Assembly: GCA_963698085.1 (NCBI GenBank)
Contig: OY969122.1
Span: 248,001 to 312,000 of the forward strand
Reading direction: 5' to 3'
Length of the DNA stretch: 64,000 nt
From: VRUE01 sp963698085
Lineage (GTDB): Bacteria > Actinomycetota > Thermoleophilia > Solirubrobacterales > 70-9
This document shows, one piece after another, positions 28,064-36,962 of this stretch. A program made the position numbers and the translations under genes. The notes under the pieces were generated by a model, which ran no database searches, was not told the origin of the DNA, and saw only the letters and a list, made by a program, of their open reading frames with translations. Position 1 is the first letter of the stretch; the number at the start of each line of letters is the position of its first letter.

Positions 28064-28801
28064 TCAGCCCGTGGGGCACGCCCCGCTGACACAGACCGCG
28101 ACCTGGTTGGACGGGATGTCCTTGCCGTGGGTTGCGCCCAGCGTGGCGGGCTCGGTGAGGACCACGGTCGTACGGCCTTCGGCATTGGTAGGGGTCAGCC
28201 CGCCCGTCACCGTCGCCCCCGCGGCCGGTTTGCGTTTGCCCTTGTCGCTGTAGGAGAAGACGCGGACCTCGAACGGCACTCCGGTGGTCGCATCGGTCGG
28301 TGCGACCAGTGACAGCTCCTGCGGGTACGGGTAGCCGGCCAGCGCCCAGAGCACGTCGTCGCCGGCTTTCAACTTCACCGCGTCGCCGCCAAGTTCGGGG
28401 TTTTTGTGGTTGACCTTCAGGTACCAGGAGAGCTTGGCAGTCGCCTTGTAGCCGCCGACGCCGCAGATCCCCAGGCCAAAGTCGAAGGCGTCGGTAAGCA
28501 GCAACGGCTGCAGCGATTTGGTCGACTTTGCCGCCTGGCCGAGCAGACCGAGGGCGGTGGCGCCTTTGATCGTCGCCGCTTTGCCGCTGCCGGCGGTGCC
28601 TTTGCCGAAGCAGTTGGCTTTGCGGCTGGTCGGCACCGAGACCGTGCCGGTTTTGAGCGTCTCTTCAGCGAGGACCTTGCCGCCGGCGACAACACGCAGA
28701 TCGGCGGGGACCTTCGCCACGGCAAGCGCAGCGGTCGAGAGCAACAGGATCAGAGCCAGCGCGCACGCTGCGACCAGCCGGAACGGGATGAGTCTTGGCA
28801 T
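28064..28801 (-). CDS. Secreted DUF4430-like protein
   Basis: A 245-residue exported protein, the first gene after the cobalamin riboswitch. The signal peptide is clear (LVAACALALILLLSTAALAVA). The mature part contains a DUF4430-like region (KLSWYLKVNHKNPELGGDAVKL, then AGDDVLWALAGYPYP, at about residues 130-170). An immunoglobulin-like tail (GVPFEVRVFSYSDKGKRKPA) follows. An AGGAAAGGG-type ribosome site precedes the ATG. It has no membrane anchor, so it would act as a soluble or wall-associated binding protein feeding the ECF transporter. Confidence 0.78.
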   Translation of the reverse strand: MPRLIPFRLVAACALALILLLSTAALAVAKVPADLRVVAGGKVLAEETLKTGTVSVPTSRKANCFGKGTAGSGKAATIKGATALGLLGQAAKSTKSLQPLLLTDAFDFGLGICGVGGYKATAKLSWYLKVNHKNPELGGDAVKLKAGDDVLWALAGYPYPQELSLVAPTDATTGVPFEVRVFSYSDKGKRKPAAGATVTGGLTPTNAEGRTTVVLTEPATLGATHGKDIPSNQVAVCVSGACPTG

Positions 28802-28841
28802 TTAAGCCACCCTTTCCTCGAGGGTTGTCATGGCTGGCCGG

Positions 28842-29003
28842 GGACAGGTCTCCTGGCTTCCGGGAATCGGTCGGCCGCACCTTCCCGGGAGCTCTGTGTC
28901 GCCCCCAGTGGCTGACGCAAACCATCGCGCCTGCAGCTTCCTTCGCCCCGGTCACAGTGGCGGGACCGCGCCGGCATCTCACCGGACTTCCCTTGACCAC
29001 CGA
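28842..29003 (-). promoter_or_regulatory. Cobalamin riboswitch
   Basis: On the minus strand the consensus parts appear in order. A closing stem GGTC (28998-28995) is followed by GGGAAGTCCGGTGAGATGCC, then the conserved GCCACTGTGA, and finally AGCCAGGAGACC, whose GACC (28850-28847) closes the stem. It lies 40-200 bases before the DUF4430-like gene, so it is expected to reduce expression of the whole ECF operon when cobalamin is plentiful. This is the main evidence for a corrinoid substrate. Confidence 0.93.
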
Positions 29004-29009
29004 CCGTAT

Positions 29010-29666
29010 TTACGCGAGCGAGTCTATCCCGCGGGCCCCGGTCGCGGGCCGGCGTTCCCCCGACCTGACCGGCGGCGACTCGAAGGCGAGTAGCGCGACG
29101 GTCATCGCGATCGACTCCTCCCCGGACTCAGCCATGCGGGCCCTGGCCTCGTCCTGCTCGCGAGCGAGGGTTTCGAAGACGGCGTCGACGCGTGCGATCA
29201 CAGCCTCCCAGCCTTGCTGGTCGAGCTCGAGCGCCGACCAGGAGAGATGAGCGTCGTTGCGCGAGAGTGTGCCAGCCTTCTGCGCTTCTTTGGTGCGGAT
29301 CGCGAGCGTCTCCAGCACCCGCCAAGCAACCAGGGCGCGCGTCGACTCGGGAAGCACTTCCAGCGTCTCCTCGTCCCAGACCGCGGTTTCGGGCGCGCGA
29401 TAGAAGCGCTCGACTCCGTCGGGCTCCCCGTCCTCGCCTTCGTCGACCCGTGTCAGCTCGAGCCAGCCGTATTGCACGAGCATCTCGAAGGCATGCGAGA
29501 CCTTGTCCAGGGTGGCCCCGCCGATCAAGTCGTGGAAGCTCCGCGGGCTCATCTCGCGCAGGTTGCACTCGCCGACGATCCGGCCCCGCAAGGGATCGGC
29601 ATACACCTTCGAGAGGCGCGCCGCGCGCCTCTCGATCTCGCTTTCGGCCTGCCGGTCGTCGAACAT
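29010..29666 (-). CDS. Winged-helix (ArsR-like) regulator
   Basis: A 218-residue cytoplasmic protein. The N-terminal half looks like a winged helix (LSKVYADPLRGRIVGECN, MSPRSFHDLIGGATLDKV, HAFEMLVQYGWLEL). The C-terminal half is helical and unrecognised. A GGGGAGG ribosome site precedes the ATG. The TAA stop lies only a few bases before the cobalamin riboswitch, so readthrough transcription would place the riboswitch between two cistrons. Its target is unknown; the ECF operon is the obvious guess. Confidence 0.65.
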   Translation of the reverse strand: MFDDRQAESEIERRAARLSKVYADPLRGRIVGECNLREMSPRSFHDLIGGATLDKVSHAFEMLVQYGWLELTRVDEGEDGEPDGVERFYRAPETAVWDEETLEVLPESTRALVAWRVLETLAIRTKEAQKAGTLSRNDAHLSWSALELDQQGWEAVIARVDAVFETLAREQDEARARMAESGEESIAMTVALLAFESPPVRSGERRPATGARGIDSLA

Positions 29667-29766
29667 GAAACCGCCTCCCCTGCTTCCGCGTATCGATGCC
29701 GCTCGAGTGTAGAGCGACTCCGCGCCGCAAGCCAGTCAGGCTGCTCGTCGAACTACGATCGGGCGG

Positions 29767-30240
29767 TTGATCGAACTCGACCTGCCCCAGGACTGCTCAC
29801 TTCGCCCCGCGAATGCGGGCGATGCAGCGGCACTCACCAAGCTCGTCGATGACGCTTACCGTGGCTACGTGAGCCGCATCGGCCGCAAGCCAGGACCGAT
29901 GACCGAGAACTACGCCGACGTGATCCGTCACAGCGACGCCAGCGCAGTCGAGAGCGACGGGGAGCTCGTCGCCGCGATCGTCCTCAGCACCGGCGAGGAG
30001 GGCTTCCGCGTAGAGAACGTCGCCGTCCACCCGTCCCGACAGGGCGAAGGCATCGGCCAAGCCCTACTCCGCTTCGCCGAGCGGGAAGCGCGCCGTGCTG
30101 GCCACGACTCGCTCTACCTCTACACCCACGAGAAGATGACCGAGAACCAGGCGCTCTACGCCCGGATCGGATACATCGAGTACAAGCGGCAGCAAGAGGA
30201 CGGCTTCTCCCGCGTCTTCATTCGGAAGCAACTCGAGTGA
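29767..30240 (+). CDS. GNAT family N-acetyltransferase
   Basis: A 157-residue GNAT enzyme. The acetyl-CoA binding motif A is seen in VENVAVHPSRQGEGIGQALL (Q/RxGxG/A as RQGEGIGQ), followed by the C-terminal block ALYARIGY. I accept a TTG start at 29767, since no ATG or GTG lies between it and the first conserved strand. It is divergent from the winged-helix gene with about 100 bases between. The substrate is unknown. Confidence 0.85.
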   Translation: MIELDLPQDCSLRPANAGDAAALTKLVDDAYRGYVSRIGRKPGPMTENYADVIRHSDASAVESDGELVAAIVLSTGEEGFRVENVAVHPSRQGEGIGQALLRFAEREARRAGHDSLYLYTHEKMTENQALYARIGYIEYKRQQEDGFSRVFIRKQLE

Positions 30241-30283
30241 CAAGTTCAGGATCAGCGTTGCCCGGACGCTTGCGCAGAGGCGA

Positions 30284-30691
30284 CTAGATCATCCGCAGCA
30301 AGAGAAAGGTCCCGAAGGCGAGCATCATGGCGCCTAACGACCAGACCCAAATCCGGGCGTAAGCGCCGACCAAACCATAGTTACGGGGCTTCCGCCCTCC
30401 CGTCTCTTTCGCATAGAGATCGCTTTCAACCCAACCCTCTAGTTCGCTCGGGACTACCGCCTCCGCGAGTAGGGCCCGCGCTTCCTCGGCCTGAGCTGAG
30501 CGAACCATCACTCTTTGCGGGGGACCACCCGGGTTCAGCAAGCCGATTCCCAGCCGCGGACCGTCAATGCCCATCTACTGCAGAACGCTTGGGATGCCGG
30601 CGTCATGCAAAAGCCCTTGAATAATGTCTCCCTCCGCCCGATCACGGGTGAAGGCGACGCTAACCAAATGCCCTTCCTCAAGTACATCCAT
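30284..30691 (-). pseudogene. DUF2007 membrane protein gene split by an in-frame TAG
   Basis: From the ATG at 30691 the frame reads a typical DUF2007 start (VSVAFTRDRAEGDIIQGLLH, then DAGIPSVLQ). It meets a TAG at 30577-30575 and continues in the same frame (MGIDGPRLGIGLLNPGG, then RVMVRSAQAEEARALLAEA) into a C-terminal membrane helix. The two halves together make one normal protein of about 135 residues, so a single nonsense change has occurred. An ATG directly after the stop (30574) could allow reinitiation and a 96-residue product. Confidence 0.7.
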
Positions 30692-30879
30692 GCAAGAACC
30701 TAGCTCAGTGATTCCTAGAATCAACCGTGAAAACGACGGGATAGTTCGACGTTGTCACAGCTCGATCATCGCTTAACCGAATGCGCGGTGAAAGCGACAA
30801 GCCTGCCCCACCCGGCTGCTAGTCATCGTCATTCTTCCCTCGCCTGGACTTGCCTGTTCCGACTACAGAGGCTATCGCC

Positions 30880-31662
30880 TTAATTGCGATCATCCGCATC
30901 GGCCGAGAGAGAGTCGGAAGGCTCAACCCGCCATGCCTCAATCTCGTTTGAATCAACGATGGACTCGATCAATGCGTCACTGCCACCCACAAGCGTTGAG
31001 TCGAAGTCGATATCGCTGGCCAAAAACCATGAGCGATCTGCGGGCCAGATGAGATTGGGTGAAGTGGGTCCTAGTCCACCCGATAAGTCGGCTTCCGCGA
31101 TTTCCACGGCGGCTGCAAGCGGGCCGCTCAGTAGAAGGTAGTCTCGCCCAGACTGCGGCGGAAGCCCAAAGCGCGGACCCGGAATATCGGCTATTGAAGA
31201 AACCTGCTCCACCTCGTCCCTAACCGATCCGCCCGACGAAAACACCTGAAATACAACCGAGGCCCAACCGGTCCAGAGACCGAAAAAACAATGTCCAGCA
31301 GAACCCGTGTGCCGTTCAAGCAAGGCAGATAGTGGCACGAGAATATCCAGCGCGAGGTCTCCCCGTTCAGGCTCAGAACCATCCCACTCTGAATCGCTGA
31401 GATCATCCGGATCAGCTGAACCGACCAGTGCGTGCCACTGCGCAAGCGCATGCATCTCACGCCCCAGAACAGCCGCTACTTCAGACCACCTAGCAAGCTG
31501 TCCGTCACGGGTCCAGGCGGGATGGAAGATCCTGGCGTAAACCTCGAAGCAATCGGGAATAGTACCCGTTACTGAACTAACATCTCCGGTTAGTTCGGGT
31601 TCGATCCATCCCGCAACCGAACTGTCCTCTGGAATCTCTAATTGCGTAGATTTTAGTTGCAT
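30880..31662 (-). CDS. Hypothetical protein in the toxin/immunity region
   Basis: A soluble, acidic protein of 260 residues, not assigned to a named family. It is Trp-rich in blocks (HCFFGLWTGWASVVF and WPADRSWFLASDIDFDSTLVGGS), a pattern I associate with actinobacterial hypothetical proteins, without a known role. Base composition is less GC-rich than the core genes, as for its neighbours up to 34 kb. It lies downstream of the RHS tip and small membrane genes on the same strand, so an immunity role is possible but unproven. Confidence 0.6.
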   Translation of the reverse strand: MQLKSTQLEIPEDSSVAGWIEPELTGDVSSVTGTIPDCFEVYARIFHPAWTRDGQLARWSEVAAVLGREMHALAQWHALVGSADPDDLSDSEWDGSEPERGDLALDILVPLSALLERHTGSAGHCFFGLWTGWASVVFQVFSSGGSVRDEVEQVSSIADIPGPRFGLPPQSGRDYLLLSGPLAAAVEIAEADLSGGLGPTSPNLIWPADRSWFLASDIDFDSTLVGGSDALIESIVDSNEIEAWRVEPSDSLSADADDRN

Positions 31663-31810
31663 AGAAGCTTTGTGACTGGCGGTATTGGCTAGCGCAAGCC
31701 AATAACGACCAGCAACATGGCAAAGCGGCGTATCATTGAGTGGGCAATCACATCACCCATCACCAAGGGCGCCAATTTCGCGGATCTTGCTTATCTTCCT
31801 CTGATTTATG

Positions 31811-31987
31811 TCAGAGGATTTCCGAGTGCCACACATAGAACTCGCCAAGGTCGAGGGCTAAACCAGCAATTCCAAAAGCAATTTCAGATGACATTGCTCG
31901 TCCTCTCGCAGAACTCGAAGCGAACGCTGCTAGCGCCAGCGCGACAAATGCGACCACAACTCCACGAACATTCGCTATCCCAAACAT
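31811..31987 (-). CDS. Small putative membrane peptide, 58 residues
   Basis: A short frame from ATG 31987 to TGA 31811 encoding a peptide with a hydrophobic N-terminal helix (VRGVVVAFVALALAAFASSS). It lies 16 bases after the 81-residue membrane protein gene on the same strand. Its stop falls in a 7-bp hairpin (31798-31817). No clear ribosome site is visible, so coding is uncertain. Confidence 0.3.
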   Translation of the reverse strand: MFGIANVRGVVVAFVALALAAFASSSARGRAMSSEIAFGIAGLALDLGEFYVWHSEIL

Positions 31988-32003
31988 AAAGTCAGCTAAT
32001 GAC

Positions 32004-32249
32004 TCACAATGCCGTGGACGTTTCGGAGCCGAATCGATTTAACGCCCGTTGCATCTTTTCTGGGCCGTAAAAGCGGCGCGCCCACCAAGACGATGGGTCT
32101 GCGAGACGACACGCGATCACCGTCCAGATCAATCCCGGAAATAGGAATCCGACAGCAAATGCCAGCCTCTGGCCCTTTAGCCACGTTATGACCGCAGGAA
32201 GCACGAACAAACCGAACAATATGATTCCCGCCTGAAGTCGCTCAGGCAT
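32004..32249 (-). CDS. Small membrane protein, candidate immunity protein
   Basis: An 81-residue protein with two adjacent hydrophobic segments (AGIILFGLFVLPAVITWL and LAFAVGFLFPGLIWTVIACRL) and a basic C-terminus. A GGGGGGAGA ribosome site precedes the ATG. It begins 12 bases after the RHS toxin tip on the same strand, the standard place for the cognate immunity gene. No family was recognised. Small membrane immunity proteins usually protect against membrane-active toxins. Confidence 0.6.
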   Translation of the reverse strand: MPERLQAGIILFGLFVLPAVITWLKGQRLAFAVGFLFPGLIWTVIACRLADPSSWWARRFYGPEKMQRALNRFGSETSTAL

Positions 32250-32261
32250 ATCTCCCCCCGT

Positions 32262-33242
32262 TCATCGAGCCGAAGCCGGCGGCTCTCCATTCCAGATCTC
32301 CCACGGATCGCAATCCCCAAACCCACGCCCAGTGCCGGCGACATATTCCCCGCACTGCCAGGCTTGGATTAGCCTATCCGGAGACCATGCATTTGCCAAC
32401 GTAAATGCCTTGGCGGCAGCCCTGTACTCAGGACCCGAGAGAGTGAGGCTGGCAATACCATCCCCAATCTTCTTTACTCCACCACCAACCTTGTCATGCA
32501 CGTAATCTAGCGCATCTTCAAGAGCGCCCCCAATACCGGATGCTCGCGCACCGCCGCCGCGCCTTTCGATCAGCACTATGGTGACACTCCTCCGGGACAC
32601 TGACTTAGCCCTGCTCCTTTCTCTCCTCTTCATCTGTCTGTTGATCTTCTGGCACTGCTTCCGCCAGCTACTGTCGGGCGACTCGCATGCTTCCCCAGTC
32701 AAATCAAAGCTGTTGACCGGATCACCTGCGGCATAGTCATAGGCGTTTGCCGAACCGCCACGAATCGGATCTGGTGAAAGGAACCGCCCCAGCGCCGGCA
32801 CGTAGCTCCTCACCCCCATCTGGATGACGCCTGAAGGCAGCTCGGTACGGCGCTGCTTGCCGCCGAGCCACCCATACTTCGACGTCGACCCCTGTTTCGG
32901 GTTGCCGTACTCGTCGAACTCGAAGGTGGCGAGGAGTCCGGTCGCTTCGGGATTGGTGCTGGCGGTGGCGATGACATCGCCGTGGAGGTTGGTGAGTTGC
33001 AGGGTCGTACCTTTGGAGCTGTCCTGGATCGCTCCAAGGTTGCCGATGCCTGGGATGTGGCGCTGCCAGCTCGAGCCCCGGTCGATCCAGGCAGGCGAGT
33101 CTGAGTCGCCGGCATAGTGGTAGATCTCGGTTCCTGGGTTGGCGCCACCGGTCTGGGTGCGGCGGCGCTGGCGCAGCGAGGAGTCGAGCGCGGAGGTGTT
33201 GGTGATCCCGTCTTGGGTCTGGCTCTTAAAGAGGACTGACCG
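32262..33242 (-). pseudogene. Orphan RHS C-terminal tip with toxin domain
   Basis: An open frame of about 326 codons that starts abruptly in RHS repeats (YHYAGDSDSPAWIDRG, NLHGDVIATAST, FEFDEYGNPKQG). It runs through the RHS-associated core (RSYVPALGRFLSPDPIRGG, then YDYAAGDPVNSFDLTG) into a variable C-terminus of about 140 residues with a basic start (QMKRRERSRAKSVSRRS) and no known toxin family. A TAA stands just upstream (33245-33243) and no N-terminal export region is attached. An internal ATG at 32819 exists. This looks like a stored tip cassette rather than a complete gene. Confidence 0.75.
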
Positions 33243-33280
33243 TTAGTAAGGCCGCGCATACTTGTTGCGATTGACGTTTG

Positions 33281-33841
33281 TTATTCGTGAATACGATTTA
33301 CTACTCGCTCGGCTATATCTTGAGGCACTTCTTCTTCTAGGTGCTCTTTGAGGATCTGCATGACGGCTAGCGTCAACTGCTCAGTACTGCTCGAAGCCAT
33401 TGCGTGCCTCTGGATGTCACCGGCCATCGCCCCATATGTCCTGGTCAACTCGGTTGACGAGAGCTCCGTGCTTGCCACCTTCACCTCCGCGGCCAGCACC
33501 TCCATGATCATCCGCCTTCGCTGGCCAAATGCTTCCAGCTCAATAGCGCAAACTCGCGCAGCCTCTTTACGCGTTTGATCGGAGGCACCGTCCGGCAGAT
33601 TACCTACCAGAGCTTGGACTGCGGCATCAGTGGTGGGCTCAATGCTCGAGGTATCTGCGATTTCCTCAACGCTCACCCCACGGCATATACCCCGAGCCCA
33701 TTCCAGAACAGCATCATGGTCCGAAAGCTCCACGCTTCTGACAATAATTCGCCCACTTTCAGGTGGCGTGTCGCTGCCCATTCCATCGTAATTTGCATAA
33801 CCCGATGACATCAATAAACAGACTATCACGAGCACAAGCAT
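33281..33841 (-). CDS. Hypothetical exported protein inside the broken RHS locus
   Basis: A 186-residue protein with a hydrophobic N-terminus (MLVLVIVCLLMSSGYA) that could be a signal peptide. A helical, Glu/Ala/Thr-rich body follows (LEEEVPQDIAERVVNRIHE at the end). A GGAT-type ribosome site lies before the ATG. It sits between the N-terminal fragment of an RHS-like gene and the orphan tip, on the same strand. Its lower GC content than flanking core genes suggests it arrived with a cassette, perhaps as an immunity gene for a lost toxin tip. Confidence 0.5.
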   Translation of the reverse strand: MLVLVIVCLLMSSGYANYDGMGSDTPPESGRIIVRSVELSDHDAVLEWARGICRGVSVEEIADTSSIEPTTDAAVQALVGNLPDGASDQTRKEAARVCAIELEAFGQRRRMIMEVLAAEVKVASTELSSTELTRTYGAMAGDIQRHAMASSSTEQLTLAVMQILKEHLEEEVPQDIAERVVNRIHE

Positions 33842-34124
33842 TCGTCACATCCTTTTGACCGGAATTTACCGGCAGATATGATCAACGGTTATGGGATAAG
33901 TGATTTTCCTAGAAACGGATCGTCGTTTAGTCCCGTTGCGTGGGCGCCATGACACAGTTGCTCGAATGGTTATGTTCCCTACGGTTCGCTTTCCACATAT
34001 GTAAAGGAACGAAGCAGTTCCACTTGCACTATGCATGCAGCGCAATCGGGGGCATGACGTAGTTGAGCTTGGCGTGATTGGAATCCGCTGACGTCGTGCA
34101 GGCGCTGGCGGCTGAATGTAGCCA

Positions 34125-35107
34125 TCAGTGGTTGAAGCGCAGCGTCGAGCGCTCCTGCTCGGCCGGTTTGCCGATCTGGGGCTCGTGCCTTAGCTGAAGG
34201 CGCTGAAGGCCGCTGGAGGCACAACCCCAGTTGGACTGCTGTTGTCCCTCGTTCTCGTGGACGTCGTACCAGCAGTCGAGGCTCGGGCTCGGGAGGGTCA
34301 GCGTCGGGTCAATCCTCACCGGCCAGGCCCGCTCGGAGGCGGCGAGCCACTCATGGTCGGCTTCGACGAGGAGGCGCCAGGCCTGGGCACCTCCCTGCTC
34401 CAGGCGGTAGTGGATCTCTCCGGAGACAGAGGCGTTGTCGGCCATCGTCGGCGGCGGCAGCAGGGCCACCGGCTCTTCCTCCGCGTCGCGGAACTCGACC
34501 GCGCCCGCCTCAGTTAGCCTCGGCTCGATGCCCGCCGAGGCATCAAGTTCATACGCGAAGGTGGCGGGCTGGGATGGGTCGGCGATCTCGATGTCCTCCT
34601 TGATGCCGTTGGGGAGGTTGGTGAGCTCGAAGCTGAGCCCTTTGCTCGCGCCCTCGTAGGTGGCGGACCCACCTTCGAGTTGGACTGCCTCCGTGGACGG
34701 CCCGAGAAGCTCATAGGAGACCCAATCCTCGCTCGTGTCCAGCCGAACAGGCCCCTCCCCCATCCTCGCCGGAAGCCTCACTTCAAAGCCGTTCTTGCCG
34801 TTGGCAAGACCGGAACCAGAGGGCTCGAACCTTCTTCGATCGGCTCCCAGGAGCCGTCCGCATCCCGGTAGTTGACCGGTGCCTCGTAAATCCTCGTTTC
34901 AAGCGCCCCACTCGGAAGTTCGAAAGTCTGGGAGGTCGCGGTTCGCTTGGCCTCTAGCTCCGTGCTCCGCAGCTCTGGCGGAGCAGATAGCGCTTCGGCA
35001 GCGACCGACGGGCTCTCTCCCGCGGGGTCGCTCTGCGCCAAGGCGATGCCCGTTCCACCCACGGTGAGCGCAAAAAACACTGCCAAGCTCGTCCTGATCC
35101 CCTGCAT
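34125..35107 (-). pseudogene. N-terminal fragment of a large secreted RHS/wall protein, frameshifted
   Basis: The frame from ATG 35107 begins with a signal peptide (LAVFFALTVGGTGIALA) and the block TFELPSGALETRIYEAPVNY seen at the start of large actinobacterial RHS-type exoproteins. After EPIEEG, near 34830, the homologous frame continues one register away (EPSGSGLANGKNGFEV, RLPARMGEGPVRL and onward). This indicates loss of one base in a GG run. The second part ends early at 34125 after RSTLRFNH, where such proteins should continue for more than 1000 residues. Confidence 0.75.
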
Positions 35108-35313
35108 TACCCCTCCCCCGCGATTGATTTTCGCGGCACCCTAAGAGGGGAATTTTTTGGACAAAGGTGCGATCAGTCTCTACTAGTGATCAAATATCCC
35201 GCAGTCGATAAGTGACATAACGCTGGATGTTCGTCCAACTTTCTTGGGTATTCGAGTCGCATCGGCTTAGGCTCGCCTCTGGATCTGGAAACCGTCACGT
35301 TTATGGGGGAGAT

Positions 35314-36003
35314 ATGAGGCAGGGGATCTGGCGGAACTCGCCGGCGTTGGCGATCTCGGTGATCGCGCTTTTTGTCGCGCTCGGGGGCAGTGTCTACGCG
35401 GCGAAGAAGGCGAAGATCGACGGCACGGCGATCCGGGCGAAGTCAATTCCCGGCAACCGAGTGAAGCCACGCTCGATCGCCGCCAACCGGCTCAAACCCG
35501 GCGTGTTGAAGAGCGTCACCAGCTCGGCGCCGCTGACCGGTGCCGAGATCAACGAGCTGACCCTGGGTCAGGTGCCGAGCGCGGCGCACGCCGACTCAGC
35601 CGACTCGGCGTTGAGCGCGGTCGACGCGCAAACTGCGCTCAACGCCGTCAACGCGGTCGATGCGCAGACGGTCAACGGACACGGTGTCGGTTGCCTGCCG
35701 GACACGCAGACCTTCGCCGGCGCTTGCTGGGAGAGCTCGCCGAGCAGCGCCGTCAACGCCCCCACCGCGGCGCGCAAATGCGCCGCCCGCGGCGGCTCGC
35801 TACCGGAGGCGCTCGAGCTAGCAGCCTTCGCCGAAGAGCAGGGGGTCAACCTCGATTCGGGCGACGAGTGGTCGAGCGACGTCCCGGTCGTTTCGGGTCC
35901 CGATGCTTATGCGGTGAGCATCGTGACTGCTAGTAGCGTGATCTCAAAAGACCTCTCCACCACCACCCACGCCTACCGCTGTGTGGTGCCGCTGCTGCGA
36001 TGA
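35314..36003 (+). CDS. Secreted repetitive-linker protein
   Basis: A 229-residue exported protein. The N-terminus (WRNSPALAISVIALFVALGG, then SVYA) is a signal/anchor of a kind I recognise from Solirubrobacterales-type genomes. It is followed by a basic repeat region with NR(V/L)KP motifs (SIPGNRVKPRSIAANRLKPG). A low-complexity Ala/Asp/Ser/Val stretch then leads to a small C-terminal domain with four cysteines (GVGCLPDTQTFAGACW, ARKCAARGGSLPEA, YRCVVPL). A GGGGGA ribosome site supports ATG 35314. The function is unknown; it is probably a surface or wall protein. Confidence 0.75.
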   Translation: MRQGIWRNSPALAISVIALFVALGGSVYAAKKAKIDGTAIRAKSIPGNRVKPRSIAANRLKPGVLKSVTSSAPLTGAEINELTLGQVPSAAHADSADSALSAVDAQTALNAVNAVDAQTVNGHGVGCLPDTQTFAGACWESSPSSAVNAPTAARKCAARGGSLPEALELAAFAEEQGVNLDSGDEWSSDVPVVSGPDAYAVSIVTASSVISKDLSTTTHAYRCVVPLLR

Positions 36004-36019
36004 CATTATTCTCGTCTCG

Positions 36020-36955
36020 ATGCAAAGTGGCCCGCACAGCGCCCGGCCTCGCGCCGCGGGCGCACTGATCGCGCTCGCCTGCCTGCTCGCGACGCTGCTC
36101 GCGATGCCGGCCGGCGCTGCCGGCTCGGCTCGCCTGCAGGCGGCGAGCAGCGTGGCCGAGGGCGAAGCCGCCCGCATCGCCCGCTACTGGACGCCGGCGC
36201 GGATGCGCTCGGCGCTGCCGCTCGACCAGCCGCGCGGCGGGCGCCTGACCGCGCTCGCGAGCTTCGCCCAGATCGCCGAACCGACCGTCCCCCCCAACTC
36301 CGTCAACGGCCGCCTCTTTATCCGCCAAGGAAACAAGCGCGGCTACTGCTCGGCGACGGCGATCGATTCGCCCAGCCGCCAGCTCGTGCTGACCGCCGCC
36401 CACTGCCTCAACTCGGGCCCGCTGCCGCCCTACGGCCGGCGCAGCGTTTGGTCCAGCTTCGCCCAGTTCGTCCCCGCCTACAGCGGCACGACGGCCCCCT
36501 TCGGCGCCTTCATCGCCTACCGAAAATCGATCTTCGCCCTGCGGCAGTGGGTCAAGTTCGGCAACCCCAACTTCGACGTCGGCGCGATCATCACCACCCC
36601 CAACGCCGAAGGGGTCAATGTCGCCGACGCGGTCGGTGGTGGCGCCGCGATCGCCACCGACCTCAGCCGCCGCCAGGACTTCCAGACCTTCGGCTACCCC
36701 GGCAAGACGCGCTGGATGCAGGGCTGCGAATCCCCCTACGTCGGCGACGACAGCATCACCTACCGCATTCCCGGCCCACCGACGATCGCGATCCGCTGCC
36801 ACTGGGCTCCCGGCGCCAGCGGCGGCGGCTGGCTGATCGAAGGAGGCGCGGCGATCAACGGCGTGACCAGCTACGGCAAACGCCTGGACCGGCTCCACAC
36901 CTTCAGCCCCTACTTCAGCAAGCGCAACGTCGGCCGCCTGGTCGCCGGCCTGTAG
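36020..36955 (+). CDS. Secreted trypsin-like serine protease
   Basis: A 311-residue exported protein with a signal peptide (LIALACLLATLLAMPAGAAG). The chymotrypsin-fold catalytic residues are visible: His in LTAAHC, Asp probably in NFDVGAII, and Ser in PGASGGGW. Two Cys pairs may form disulfides. It begins 16 bases after the preceding secreted-protein gene, so the two are likely co-transcribed. It converges with the TPR gene. Its substrates are unknown. Confidence 0.85.
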   Translation: MQSGPHSARPRAAGALIALACLLATLLAMPAGAAGSARLQAASSVAEGEAARIARYWTPARMRSALPLDQPRGGRLTALASFAQIAEPTVPPNSVNGRLFIRQGNKRGYCSATAIDSPSRQLVLTAAHCLNSGPLPPYGRRSVWSSFAQFVPAYSGTTAPFGAFIAYRKSIFALRQWVKFGNPNFDVGAIITTPNAEGVNVADAVGGGAAIATDLSRRQDFQTFGYPGKTRWMQGCESPYVGDDSITYRIPGPPTIAIRCHWAPGASGGGWLIEGGAAINGVTSYGKRLDRLHTFSPYFSKRNVGRLVAGL

Positions 36956-36962
36956 CGACCGC

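Noticed and set aside
28665..29000. Open frame across the cobalamin riboswitch
   Set aside because: It overlaps conserved riboswitch elements and the signal-peptide region of the real gene in another frame.
30575..30577. Pyrrolysine or programmed readthrough at the TAG in the DUF2007 gene
   Set aside because: No pyl genes or readthrough signal visible; a nonsense mutation is simpler.
31717..31989. Plus-strand frame of 90 codons
   Set aside because: No similarity, no ribosome site, and it faces the run of minus-strand toxin/immunity genes.
32810..33259. A 149-codon minus-strand frame over the RHS repeats
   Set aside because: It is out of register with the RHS repeat sequence; the true frame runs through to the tip.
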